NCBI GenBank assembly: GCA_902798755.1
Contig: CADBYC010000012.1
Coordinates: 1 to 64,000, forward strand
Origin: an uncultured Ruminococcus sp.
GTDB lineage: Bacteria > Bacillota > Clostridia > Oscillospirales > Acutalibacteraceae
Direction: 5' to 3'
DNA: 64,000 bases
Shown here: positions 1-6,901 of the stretch, piece after piece
Numbering within the stretch: the first letter of the stretch is position 1
Layout of the letters: each line of letters starts with the position of its first letter
Translations under genes and position numbers: made by a program
Notes under the pieces: model-generated
Seen by the model: the letters and a program-made list of their open reading frames with translations, nothing else
What the model was told of the DNA's origin: nothing
The model's database searches: none

Positions 1-41
1 ATCATAATGAATAATCAGACTTGAAACTGAGGGTGAAAGAT

Positions 42-344
42 ATGGAGTACGGGTATTCGATCCTGATGGGGATTTTTGCCGGTCTTATTCTGATTTATGC
101 CGGGTTGATGGCACTGACTAAAGACTATAGAATGTTGCCGCTTCGAGCCAGAGTGTCAGTACAGCCGAAAGACGAGAAACGGTATATGAAGCAGCTTGCG
201 AAAGTGGTTGCGCTGGTGGCTCTTGCACCGGCGCTGAGCGCCTTGACAGGACTGTGGAACTTGATAGCCGCTCTGATCGTACTTATTGTGTCAGCGGTAG
301 TATTCATATGGCTTGGAACGAAGATCATGCGAGGGGTTGAGTAA
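42..344 (+). CDS. small membrane protein, unknown function
   Basis: A 100-residue protein with two or three hydrophobic segments: residues about 5-25 (LMGIFAGLILIYAGLMAL), then a paired segment from about 55 to 95 ending in a basic tail. A TTG 21 bases upstream could also open the frame, but GAGGG lies 8 bases before the ATG at 42, so that ATG is chosen. It ends one base before the start of the SDR oxidoreductase gene and is probably co-transcribed with it. I do not recognise the family with confidence; small DUF3784-type membrane proteins look similar. No function is assigned. Confidence 0.6.
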   Translation: MEYGYSILMGIFAGLILIYAGLMALTKDYRMLPLRARVSVQPKDEKRYMKQLAKVVALVALAPALSALTGLWNLIAALIVLIVSAVVFIWLGTKIMRGVE

Positions 345-345
345 T

Positions 346-1089
346 ATGACAAAAAGAGCATTTACCGATAAGGTAGTTGTGATCACCGGAGGAGCAAAAG
401 GTATCGGCAGATGTATCGCCGAGATGTTCCATGCCGAAGGTGCAAAGGTATGCATTATAGACCTTCTTCCGAACCAGCATACTTCCTATGATCTGTATTA
501 TCAAGGAGATATTGCGGACGAAACGATTCTCACTGCTTTTGCGAGTCAGGTCGTTTTTGAATACGGACATATTGATTATTTGATCAATAACGCTCTTCCG
601 CTGTTCAAGGGAATAGATGAATGTACTTACGAAGAATTCAATTATGCTCTTAGGGTAGGGGTGTCTGCGCCGTTTATGCTGACGAAGCTGTTTAAGGACC
701 ACTTTGCTCAGGGTGGAGCGATCGTTAATATCTCGTCGTCCCGTGACCGTATGAGCCAGCCTCAGTCGGAGAGCTACACAGCCGCCAAAGGCGGTATTGC
801 CGCTCTGACCCACGCTTTGTCTGTGAGCCTCGCCGGTAAGGTGAGGGTCAACAGCATATCGCCGGGGTGGATCGAAACGAGCGGTATGGAATATACGGGT
901 CCCGACGTTGTCCAGCATCCGGCAGGTCGTGTCGGTAAACCGGAGGATATCGCAAATATGGTGTTGTTCCTGTGTTCGGAGAAAGCAGGCTTTATCACCG
1001 GAGAGAATATCTGTATCGACGGTGGTATGACAAAGCTGATGATCTATCATGACGATCACGGTTGGGAGTATCATCCGGATAACGCATAA
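346..1089 (+). CDS. SDR-family NAD(P)-dependent oxidoreductase
   Basis: A classical short-chain dehydrogenase/reductase of 247 residues. The N-terminal Rossmann motif is TGGAKGIG (residues about 13-20). The usual NNAG reads NNAL. The catalytic serine lies in VNISSS, the Tyr-Lys pair is SYTAAKGG, and the cofactor-closing SPGWIETSG follows. The C-terminal part has GRVGKPEDIANMVLFL and TGENICIDGG, as expected for the tetramer interface. Substrate cannot be read from sequence. The frame is open from 313, but the ATG at 346 directly follows GAGGGG in the end of the upstream gene and gives the normal family length. A nitroreductase gene follows after 15 bases, suggesting a redox operon. Confidence 0.9.
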   Translation: MTKRAFTDKVVVITGGAKGIGRCIAEMFHAEGAKVCIIDLLPNQHTSYDLYYQGDIADETILTAFASQVVFEYGHIDYLINNALPLFKGIDECTYEEFNYALRVGVSAPFMLTKLFKDHFAQGGAIVNISSSRDRMSQPQSESYTAAKGGIAALTHALSVSLAGKVRVNSISPGWIETSGMEYTGPDVVQHPAGRVGKPEDIANMVLFLCSEKAGFITGENICIDGGMTKLMIYHDDHGWEYHPDNA

Positions 1090-1104
1090 GGTAAGGAGAA
1101 CCAA

Positions 1105-1620
1105 ATGGAATTCAGTAATGTGATCAAAGAACGGTATTCCGTTCGTAAATATAAGCCCGATATGATATGGGACGATGAGCTGAATCGTATTCTCGAGGCG
1201 GGTATGCTTGCGCCGACAGGGTGCAATTATCAGCCGCAGAGGATATATGTATTAAAGAGTGACGAGGCGATCGCGAAGATCCGATCATTGTCGCGCTGTG
1301 CGTTTGATGCGCCTGTCGTACTGCTGATCGCACTCGATGAAACCGCCGACTGGAAAAGTCCTCTTGAAGCAGACTGTCGAGCCGGAATCCAGGACGTCAG
1401 CATCGTTGCCGATCATATGATGCTTGCCGCGTGGGATATCGGTATCGGTTCATGCTGGGTGAATTTTTTTAAGCCGAGTGAAGTAAAAGAGGCTTTCGAT
1501 CTGCCTGAGAACGAGACTCCAATTTTGCTGATGACGCTTGGTTACCCTGCGGATGACTCGCAACCCATGAAGCTCCACCATGAGAGTAAGGATATGACGC
1601 AGATCGTCAAGGTACTATAA
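1105..1620 (+). CDS. nitroreductase family protein
   Basis: A 171-residue FMN-dependent nitroreductase-fold protein. The N-terminal ERYSVRKYKPD and the APTGCNYQPQ segment are the flavin-phosphate binding signatures of the family. Further on, MLAAWDIGIGSCWVNFF and LGYPADD are the usual central and C-terminal motifs. It is a short form of the family, acting in the cytoplasm on an unknown electron acceptor. AAGGAG lies just upstream of the ATG. It follows the SDR gene at 15 bases and is followed almost at once by a small basic protein, so all are probably one transcript. Confidence 0.9.
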   Translation: MEFSNVIKERYSVRKYKPDMIWDDELNRILEAGMLAPTGCNYQPQRIYVLKSDEAIAKIRSLSRCAFDAPVVLLIALDETADWKSPLEADCRAGIQDVSIVADHMMLAAWDIGIGSCWVNFFKPSEVKEAFDLPENETPILLMTLGYPADDSQPMKLHHESKDMTQIVKVL

Positions 1621-1622
1621 AT

Positions 1623-1790
1623 ATGAAAAATGTACCGCTCAAAAAGCAAAGCAAAAAAGAACATCGTAAATATTATGCTCGACTGAGAAGTGATTGGAAC
1701 GGTTTGAATCCGACCACCAGGGTGGTAAAGAGCAAAAAGGTTTACGATAGAAATAAACTGCAGAAACCAAGTACGAATGATGGTGAATGA
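1623..1790 (+). CDS. small basic conserved-looking protein (55 aa)
   Basis: An ATG two bases after the nitroreductase stop opens a 55-codon frame with many Lys and Arg residues. It begins MKNVPLKKQSKKEHRKYYAR and carries the spaced motif W-N-G-x-N-P-x-T-R-V-V-x-S-K-K-V-Y-D-R. I recall similar tiny proteins with a WNGxxPxTRxVxxxKxYDR core in many Firmicutes genomes, but know of no assigned function. The frame is tightly packed between two coding regions, and the downstream GNAT remnant begins two bases after its stop, which supports it being a real gene. Confidence 0.6.
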   Translation: MKNVPLKKQSKKEHRKYYARLRSDWNGLNPTTRVVKSKKVYDRNKLQKPSTNDGE

Positions 1791-1791
1791 G

Positions 1792-2180
1792 ATGGATGAT
1801 ATCAAAACTTTGAGAGCAACCGAAACATGGCAACGCGCAGGAGCATACTCCGTCAGGATACAGGGGATGAACCGTCAGCACCATATCTCTTTGCAAGAGG
1901 AATTCGATGAGCATGACGGCGATAAGAGCAAATACATCGTTCTGATAGACGACACCTATCCTGTTGCAACTTGCAATATCGAGGAAAGCATCTCGGCAGC
2001 AGAGCGATCGCAGAAGCTGAAAAGTGGATTGCAGAACTCGGCTATACAGAAATAGTAATCGACGCCAGATTGGAAGCGACAGGCTTTTATGAAAGGCTCG
2101 GATACAAGCAAAGAGACGGTGAAGTTTTCAAAAGTTGGAAATTTGATTGTACAAGAATGGTTAAAAGGATAAACGTATGA
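1792..2180 (+). pseudogene. decayed GNAT acetyltransferase (internal deletion and frameshift)
   Basis: The first part (from the ATG at 1792) encodes the N-terminal half of a GNAT acetyltransferase, ending IVLIDDTYPVATCNI. From about 1971 another frame encodes the acetyl-CoA loop and C-terminal half, QYRGKHLGSRAIAEAEKWIA then ATGFYERLGYK. Between them about 25-30 residues that normally form the central strands are missing and the frame changes. The junction has two close copies of TTGCAA (1965-1976), consistent with a slippage deletion. Either half alone lacks the full fold, so it is almost certainly non-functional. The stop overlaps the ATG of the next gene. Confidence 0.75.
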
Positions 2181-2718
2181 TGAAAACCGAACGAGAAAAA
2201 ATGACAAATGCCGAACCCTTTTTGACGAACGATCCTCAACTCATGGAGGACAAGAAAAACGCGCGGATCCTTTGTTCCCGTTTTAATGATTCGCCCGAGG
2301 ATGAATCTGTCAGAAAGTCAATACTGAAAGAATTGCTGGGAAGTTGCACAGATAATATCGCCGTAAAACCTCCGTTTCACTGCGACTACGGATATAACAT
2401 CTTTGTGGGCGATGATTTTTTCATGAACTTTGACTGTGTATTTCTGGACGCCGCTCCGATCAGAATAGGCACAAATTGTATGATAGGACCGAAAACGTGT
2501 ATTTACGCAATCGGTCATCCTCTGGACGCCGAAGGACGAAGAAAAAAGATCGGTATTCCTAAGCCCGTCAATATTGGTGATAACGTCTGGATCGGAGGAG
2601 GGGTAACGATACTCCCCGGTGTCACGATCGGCGATAACACTGTTGTTGCCGCGGCTTCTTTCCCGAAAATGTAGTAGTTGCCGGGAATCCGGCACGAATC
2701 ATTAAGCACCTGAAATAA
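2177..2718 (+). pseudogene. sugar O-acetyltransferase (maltose acetyltransferase-like), frameshifted at C-terminus
   Basis: A left-handed beta-helix (hexapeptide repeat) acetyltransferase of the Maa/LacA type. The N-terminal helical domain is intact (LMEDKKNARILCSRFN). It is followed by the hexapeptide coils with NFDCVFLDAAPIRIG, the catalytic histidine segment AIGHPLDAEGR, and WIGGGVTILPGVTIGDNTVVAAAS. Just after this a small deletion removes about five residues and shifts the frame, so translation stops at 2674. The expected ending NVVVAGNPARIIKHLK is still readable in another frame to 2718. The truncated 165-residue product keeps the active site and might be partly active. The start overlaps the stop of the GNAT remnant. 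Confidence 0.75.
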
Positions 2719-2770
2719 AACAATGAGCAAGTCAGCGCAATTAAATAGTCAGTCGATAAGGAGAGCAATT

Positions 2771-2921
2771 ATGAGCAGAAAACTTGTATTTATGGATTTA
2801 TTACTATATAAATGAAAAGGCAAGTGCTATCGGTAGTGAATCGATTTTGTTCATGGGTTTAAAACTCCGGCAGGTTTGGCATTCGAGGGTTCAAAACTGT
2901 ACGGATTTTGAGCGAAAATAA
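2771..2921 (+). pseudogene. short ORF remnant, probably frameshifted
   Basis: A strong ribosome site (AAGGAGAG) precedes an ATG at 2771, but the frame stops after 14 codons (MSRKLVFMDLLLYK). A neighbouring frame continues from the same point (NEKASAIGSESILFMGLKLR) to a stop at 2919-2921. One inserted or deleted base near 2797-2805 would join them into a protein of about 50 residues. The family is not recognised. It follows two other damaged genes, so decay is plausible, but chance cannot be excluded. Confidence 0.3.
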
Positions 2922-2949
2922 TCTATTTTGTACATCAAGCACAATGTCG

Positions 2950-2980
2950 AAAGCTGTCGAATTTATTCGGCAGCTTTTTA
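2950..2980 (+). terminator. rho-independent terminator
   Basis: A stem AAAGCTGTCGAA pairs with TTCGGCAGCTTT around a short AT loop (one G-U type mismatch) and runs into TTTTTAT. It closes the transcript of the oxidoreductase and decayed acetyltransferase genes. Confidence 0.75.
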
Positions 2981-3031
2981 TATTCTATTTAAATTGAATG
3001 GTTGATTGATCATATTCTACACAGCTCGATT

Positions 3032-3050
3032 CTGTCAATATCATTGACAG
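3032..3050. promoter_or_regulatory. palindrome upstream of the anti-sigma kinase gene
   Basis: CTGTCAAT-ATC-ATTGACAG is a perfect 8-bp inverted repeat, flanked by a looser GTTGATTGATC / GATCAAC pair. It lies about 115 bases before the TTG start of the RsbW-like gene, in an otherwise empty 240-base gap. It could be an operator; nothing in the sequence names a regulator. Confidence 0.3.
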
Positions 3051-3162
3051 ATCAACGGAAATCATGATATCATTAATAAAATGATCGAAATACCATTGAT
3101 ATCAAACGCTGAGCGATTAAGGAAAGCAAGAGATAGTCAATGATGAATGGGAGCGTGATTTT

Positions 3163-3573
3163 TTGAAAGAGATCACAGTTGACGCGATCATCGAAAATAT
3201 TGATATAGTGACTGATTTAGTGAATGAAGAATTGGAAGCATTTGGTTGTCCTCTGAAATTTCAGGTGCAGATCGACGTGGCGATAGACGAGCTGTTCGGC
3301 AATATCGCTCGTTACGCTTACAAAGACGGCACAGGCAAGGCGACGGTCAGATTGGAAATTGAAGATGATCCCGCTTGTGCTGTTTTGACGTTTGTCGATC
3401 ATGGAATACCGTTTGATCCGTTGGACACGCCAGAGCCTGATACTACGCTGTCTCTGAAAGAACGTAAAATCGGAGGTCTTGGGATTTTCCTTGTCAAAAA
3501 GACGATGGACGACATGACTTATCAATATAAAGACGGACAAAATATACTGCGAATCAAAAAGAAGTTGAGGTAG
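3163..3573 (+). CDS. RsbW/SpoIIAB-like anti-sigma factor serine kinase
   Basis: A 136-residue GHKL ATPase of the HATPase_c_2 type. The N box is DELFGNIARYAY, the G1 box is FVDHGIPFDPLD and the G2 box is KIGGLGIFLVKK, so nucleotide binding looks intact. Proteins of this class bind a sigma factor or other partner and phosphorylate a STAS antagonist. The start is TTG, with GGGAG nine bases before it. The phosphatase gene starts five bases after its stop, a standard partner-switching pair. No STAS gene is adjacent, unlike the second copy of the module at 49.5-51.9 kb. The partner is unknown. Confidence 0.85.
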   Translation: MKEITVDAIIENIDIVTDLVNEELEAFGCPLKFQVQIDVAIDELFGNIARYAYKDGTGKATVRLEIEDDPACAVLTFVDHGIPFDPLDTPEPDTTLSLKERKIGGLGIFLVKKTMDDMTYQYKDGQNILRIKKKLR

Positions 3574-3578
3574 ATCAG

Positions 3579-5030
3579 ATGAAAAATTTTAAAGAATATT
3601 TCAAGATTTATGAGTCGGAAGAGACCAAAGAGGTATTTGAGCAAAATGAGTTTGCTGCCAATCGGTTATCCTTATGGGTCATCTTCTCGTGCACGATCAT
3701 TCTTGTCATCGCATGGATCCTGAATACGGTTGGTATCTTTTCCGTAGCGAAAACGAGAATGACGGTTCTCGCTATTGTTGGATTGGTTGAATTCTCTGTT
3801 CCGATCGTTCTTTATTTTATCTACAACGGCAAGAAACGTTGGCTGAAATATGTGATGGTCATCGCGCTGCTATTCGTTTGTACCAATCTCTTCTGTATTC
3901 TTAATCATAATGTCATTCTGATCATGATACTGCCCGTACTTTTGTCGAGTCGATATTTTTCAAAGGGCTTTACCGTGATGATCTCTATTTTAGCCGTTGT
4001 CTTTCAGGCCGCTGCGAGTGTTGTGACGGTCATGTTCGGTATCGTTGATCTGAACTTTTTCCCGAAGCTCGCTGACGGTACGGTCATTACGGTTCAGGAC
4101 GGATTGCGCACTTCTGTTATGGGTTTAGGGCTGGAAACTACAAGATTAGCCGTATCGATGTTAGTCAACGGCTTCCTGCCGCGACTGTTGGTTTTGACTA
4201 TTATTATCTTCATTTCTATCTATATCGCGAAGCACGGTCATGATATGGTGCTGGAGCAGAATGAGATCGCGCGCGCGTCTGCCAGCGCGAAAGCGGAGCT
4301 GAATACCGCTACACAGATCCAGAACAGCATGGTGCCGAATATTTTCCCCGCTTTTCCCGAGAGAAAAGAATTTGACGTATACGGCGCGATGTATACCGCG
4401 AAGGAGGTCGGCGGCGATTTCTATGACTTTTTCCTGATAGACGATAAGCACCTGGCGATGGTCATGGCAGACGTATCGGGTAAGGGCGTGCCTGCCGCGC
4501 TGTTTATGATGGCTTCCAAGATCTTGATCAGCGACAGAACGATCATGGGCGGCAAGCCCTCTGAGATCCTTGAATTTGTCAATAATCGTATCTGCAGTAG
4601 CAATCAGGCGGATATGTTCGTATCGGTCTGGCTGGGGATATTGAATATCGAAACGGGTGAAGTGATCGCTGCGAACGCAGGGCATGAGTATCCCGTCATT
4701 CGCAGAAACGGCGGTAACTTTGAACTGTTGAAGGATAAGCACGGCTTTGTTATCGGTGGTATGCCCGGTATGAGATATAAGGACTATGAATTCACCTTGA
4801 AAGAGGATGATGCTCTGTTCCTTTATACCGACGGTATCCCTGAAGCGAACAATATCGACAAGGATCTGTTCGGTAATGACAGAATGCTTGACGCACTGAA
4901 TATCGATCCTGACGCAAAGCCTGAGCAGATCTTGTCGAACATGAAGGAAGAAGTGAAGAAGTTTGTCGGTGAAGCGGATCAGTTCGATGATCTGACGATG
5001 CTTTGTCTGAAATATCACGGCAATCAGTAA
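3579..5030 (+). CDS. membrane SpoIIE/RsbU-type PP2C serine phosphatase
   Basis: A 483-residue protein with six or more N-terminal membrane helices (residues about 30-215), a short linker helix, and a C-terminal PP2C-type phosphatase domain. The metal-binding and signature motifs are complete: VGGDFYDFF, MADVSGKGVPAALFM, NAGHEYPVI, LYTDGIPEA and FDDLTML. In partner-switching systems this enzyme removes phosphate from a STAS antagonist and so frees a sigma factor from the kinase. The membrane sensor suggests an envelope or extracellular cue. It is coupled to the kinase gene just upstream. A close parallel exists at 49966-51501. Confidence 0.92.
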   Translation: MKNFKEYFKIYESEETKEVFEQNEFAANRLSLWVIFSCTIILVIAWILNTVGIFSVAKTRMTVLAIVGLVEFSVPIVLYFIYNGKKRWLKYVMVIALLFVCTNLFCILNHNVILIMILPVLLSSRYFSKGFTVMISILAVVFQAAASVVTVMFGIVDLNFFPKLADGTVITVQDGLRTSVMGLGLETTRLAVSMLVNGFLPRLLVLTIIIFISIYIAKHGHDMVLEQNEIARASASAKAELNTATQIQNSMVPNIFPAFPERKEFDVYGAMYTAKEVGGDFYDFFLIDDKHLAMVMADVSGKGVPAALFMMASKILISDRTIMGGKPSEILEFVNNRICSSNQADMFVSVWLGILNIETGEVIAANAGHEYPVIRRNGGNFELLKDKHGFVIGGMPGMRYKDYEFTLKEDDALFLYTDGIPEANNIDKDLFGNDRMLDALNIDPDAKPEQILSNMKEEVKKFVGEADQFDDLTMLCLKYHGNQ

Positions 5031-5070
5031 CCGACTTATTCGGAACTCTCCCGAAAAGGAAGTGAATGAT

Positions 5071-6621
5071 TTGAAAAAAGCATTACTTTGTATTTTTGTT
5101 CTCCTGACCGTGATTTTTAGCTCTGTCATTACTACATATGCTTATGAGATCGAACCGCCCTATTATGTTCCCGAAGACAAAGGGGAGATCGCTGCTGTCG
5201 GAACGGATACGGAAGAGCCTTATCCCGCGGCTTCTGTATCAACAGTACCGAAGATCGAGATCGTTACGGAAAACGGTAACGGAATCCAACTGCTCAAGGC
5301 GGACGGATATATCAACGCGACGATCAATATAACCGATACGGACGGTTCAGTGCTGAAGGATAATATTCTTTTCAAGGTGAGAGGAAACAGCACGGCGATC
5401 GATTCGATACAGAAAAAGGCGTTTACATTCAAGTTCGAGAAGAAGAAAGAAGTTCTCGGAATGGGGAAGGGTAAAAAGTGGGCGATGCTCGCCAATTGCT
5501 TTGACCCTACCTTGCTGCGTAATTATCTGGTGTTTGATCTTGCGCAGGTGATAGGGCTGCCTTACACTTCCGAACAGCGGTTTGCTGAATTGTGGCTCGA
5601 CGGTGAATACAGAGGCTGTTACACCGTATATGAGCCTGTTCAGGAAGGTAAGGACAGGGTCGATATCGATATCGAGAGCAACGACGGTAAAAAGGATTTT
5701 CTGCTCGAATATGAAGCGAGCAGAACGGAAGCGGACGTGACCTATATCACAGCGGGCGGCTTGCGCTTTGCGTTGAAAGATCCCGAAGAGCCTGACAGCG
5801 AGCAGACAGCGTATGTCACTGATATCATGACGGATATCGCAAACACGCTGAAATCAGGCGATGAGGAAGCGATTCGAGCAAGGATCGACGTTGATTCGTT
5901 CGCAAAGTTCTACCTGCTCAACGAATACGCCAAGACTGCCGACTTCGGATTAAGCTCCGTTTTCTTTTTCTATAAGGACGGTATGCTGTACGCTGGACCG
6001 CCGTGGGACTATGATCTTGCGCTCGGCAATATTAACGGCGATCTGTCGTCTTCCACAAAAGCGACAAGCGTCACCGACGGGATCATGCAGAACAACAAAA
6101 ACTTCTACCGCTGGCTGTGCGGTAAAGAATGGTTTCAAGCTGAGATCAAGCGGGTATATTATCAGTACTATCCGTATATTGAGAATATCTCGGCGGAAGG
6201 CGGCTTGCTCGATGCTCTCAGGGAGCAATATACCGATGTGTTTGCGAATAATTTCAAAAAATGGTCAGTAGGAAGATGGTGGCTCAATTATCAGAAGGTA
6301 CCCTTTAAAACCTATGATGAGAATTTTAACTTTCTGAAAAGCTGGTGTCGTGAGAGAAATGAGTGGCTGACGGAATACTATGGTATTGTTCCGAATGCGC
6401 CGTTGCTCGGTGACGCGGATATGGATAGGGAAGTGACCGTCATTGACGTCACCTGTATCCAGCGGCGATTAGCAGGCGTACCGCTTTCTGTTGCAATCAA
6501 TGAAGCCGTCTGTGATATAGACGGAAACGGCGTCATAGAAATTTCTGACGCGACATTTATCCAGCGTTATGTCGGGAGTATTCCTGTATCCCATCCGATC
6601 GGCGCTCCGATAACCGAATAG
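5071..6621 (+). CDS. secreted CotH-kinase family protein with type I dockerin
   Basis: About 516 residues. A signal peptide (MKKALLCIFVLLTVIFSS, cleavage near TYAYE) leads to a CotH domain with FKVRGNST, KKWAMLANCFDPTLLRNYL, GCYTVYEPVQ and the metal-binding GPPWDYDLALGN. The C-terminus (last about 65 residues) carries two dockerin calcium repeats, GDADMDREVTVIDVTCIQR and DIDGNGVIEISDATFIQR. Spore-coat CotH is a protein kinase; here the dockerin indicates an exported protein docked on a cohesin scaffold. The open frame begins at a GTG at 5062, but the ribosome site GGAAG spaces correctly only to the TTG at 5071, which also gives a proper signal peptide. The upstream phosphatase gene ends 40 bases before. 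Confidence 0.9.
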   Translation: MKKALLCIFVLLTVIFSSVITTYAYEIEPPYYVPEDKGEIAAVGTDTEEPYPAASVSTVPKIEIVTENGNGIQLLKADGYINATINITDTDGSVLKDNILFKVRGNSTAIDSIQKKAFTFKFEKKKEVLGMGKGKKWAMLANCFDPTLLRNYLVFDLAQVIGLPYTSEQRFAELWLDGEYRGCYTVYEPVQEGKDRVDIDIESNDGKKDFLLEYEASRTEADVTYITAGGLRFALKDPEEPDSEQTAYVTDIMTDIANTLKSGDEEAIRARIDVDSFAKFYLLNEYAKTADFGLSSVFFFYKDGMLYAGPPWDYDLALGNINGDLSSSTKATSVTDGIMQNNKNFYRWLCGKEWFQAEIKRVYYQYYPYIENISAEGGLLDALREQYTDVFANNFKKWSVGRWWLNYQKVPFKTYDENFNFLKSWCRERNEWLTEYYGIVPNAPLLGDADMDREVTVIDVTCIQRRLAGVPLSVAINEAVCDIDGNGVIEISDATFIQRYVGSIPVSHPIGAPITE

Positions 6622-6636
6622 AATGATATAAAATAT

Positions 6637-6672
6637 AGCTGTAGCAATCAAACGGTTGTTACAGCTTTTATT
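6637..6672 (+). terminator. rho-independent terminator after the CotH gene
   Basis: AGCTGTAGCAA pairs with TTGTTACAGCT (one G-U pair) around an 8-base loop and is followed by a T-rich run. It separates the CotH transcript from the kinase island. Confidence 0.75.
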
Positions 6673-6830
6673 ATATTGTAAGCGCGATCGAGCACGCGCA
6701 GTTGATGTATAATACTCATTATATTGGCGTCTGATGTGATAAAGTTTGATGTGAATGAGATTATTTTCATATATTGCGAAAGGATCTTTTTATTTTATAT
6801 AAAATAATCATCATATTTCCTATAATATAA

Positions 6831-6859
6831 TTGTATTTTTAGTGAAAATATATTATAAT
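6831..6859 (+). promoter_or_regulatory. putative sigma-A promoter of the signalling island
   Basis: TTGTAT, 17 bases, TATAAT, ending 42 bases before the hybrid kinase start. The 280-base gap before this gene is very AT-rich and otherwise shows only the upstream terminator. Confidence 0.55.
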
Positions 6860-6901
6860 AAACAAATAGAGTAAAATGTATGAAATGATCGGAGTGAACT
6901 C

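Noticed and set aside
325..1104. 259-codon minus-strand ORF
   Set aside because: Antisense shadow of the SDR oxidoreductase gene, which has all family motifs.
4161..5129. 322-codon minus-strand ORF opposite the first PP2C phosphatase
   Set aside because: It is the antisense shadow of a gene whose own frame has full motifs; the translated shadow has no recognisable domain and no ribosome site.
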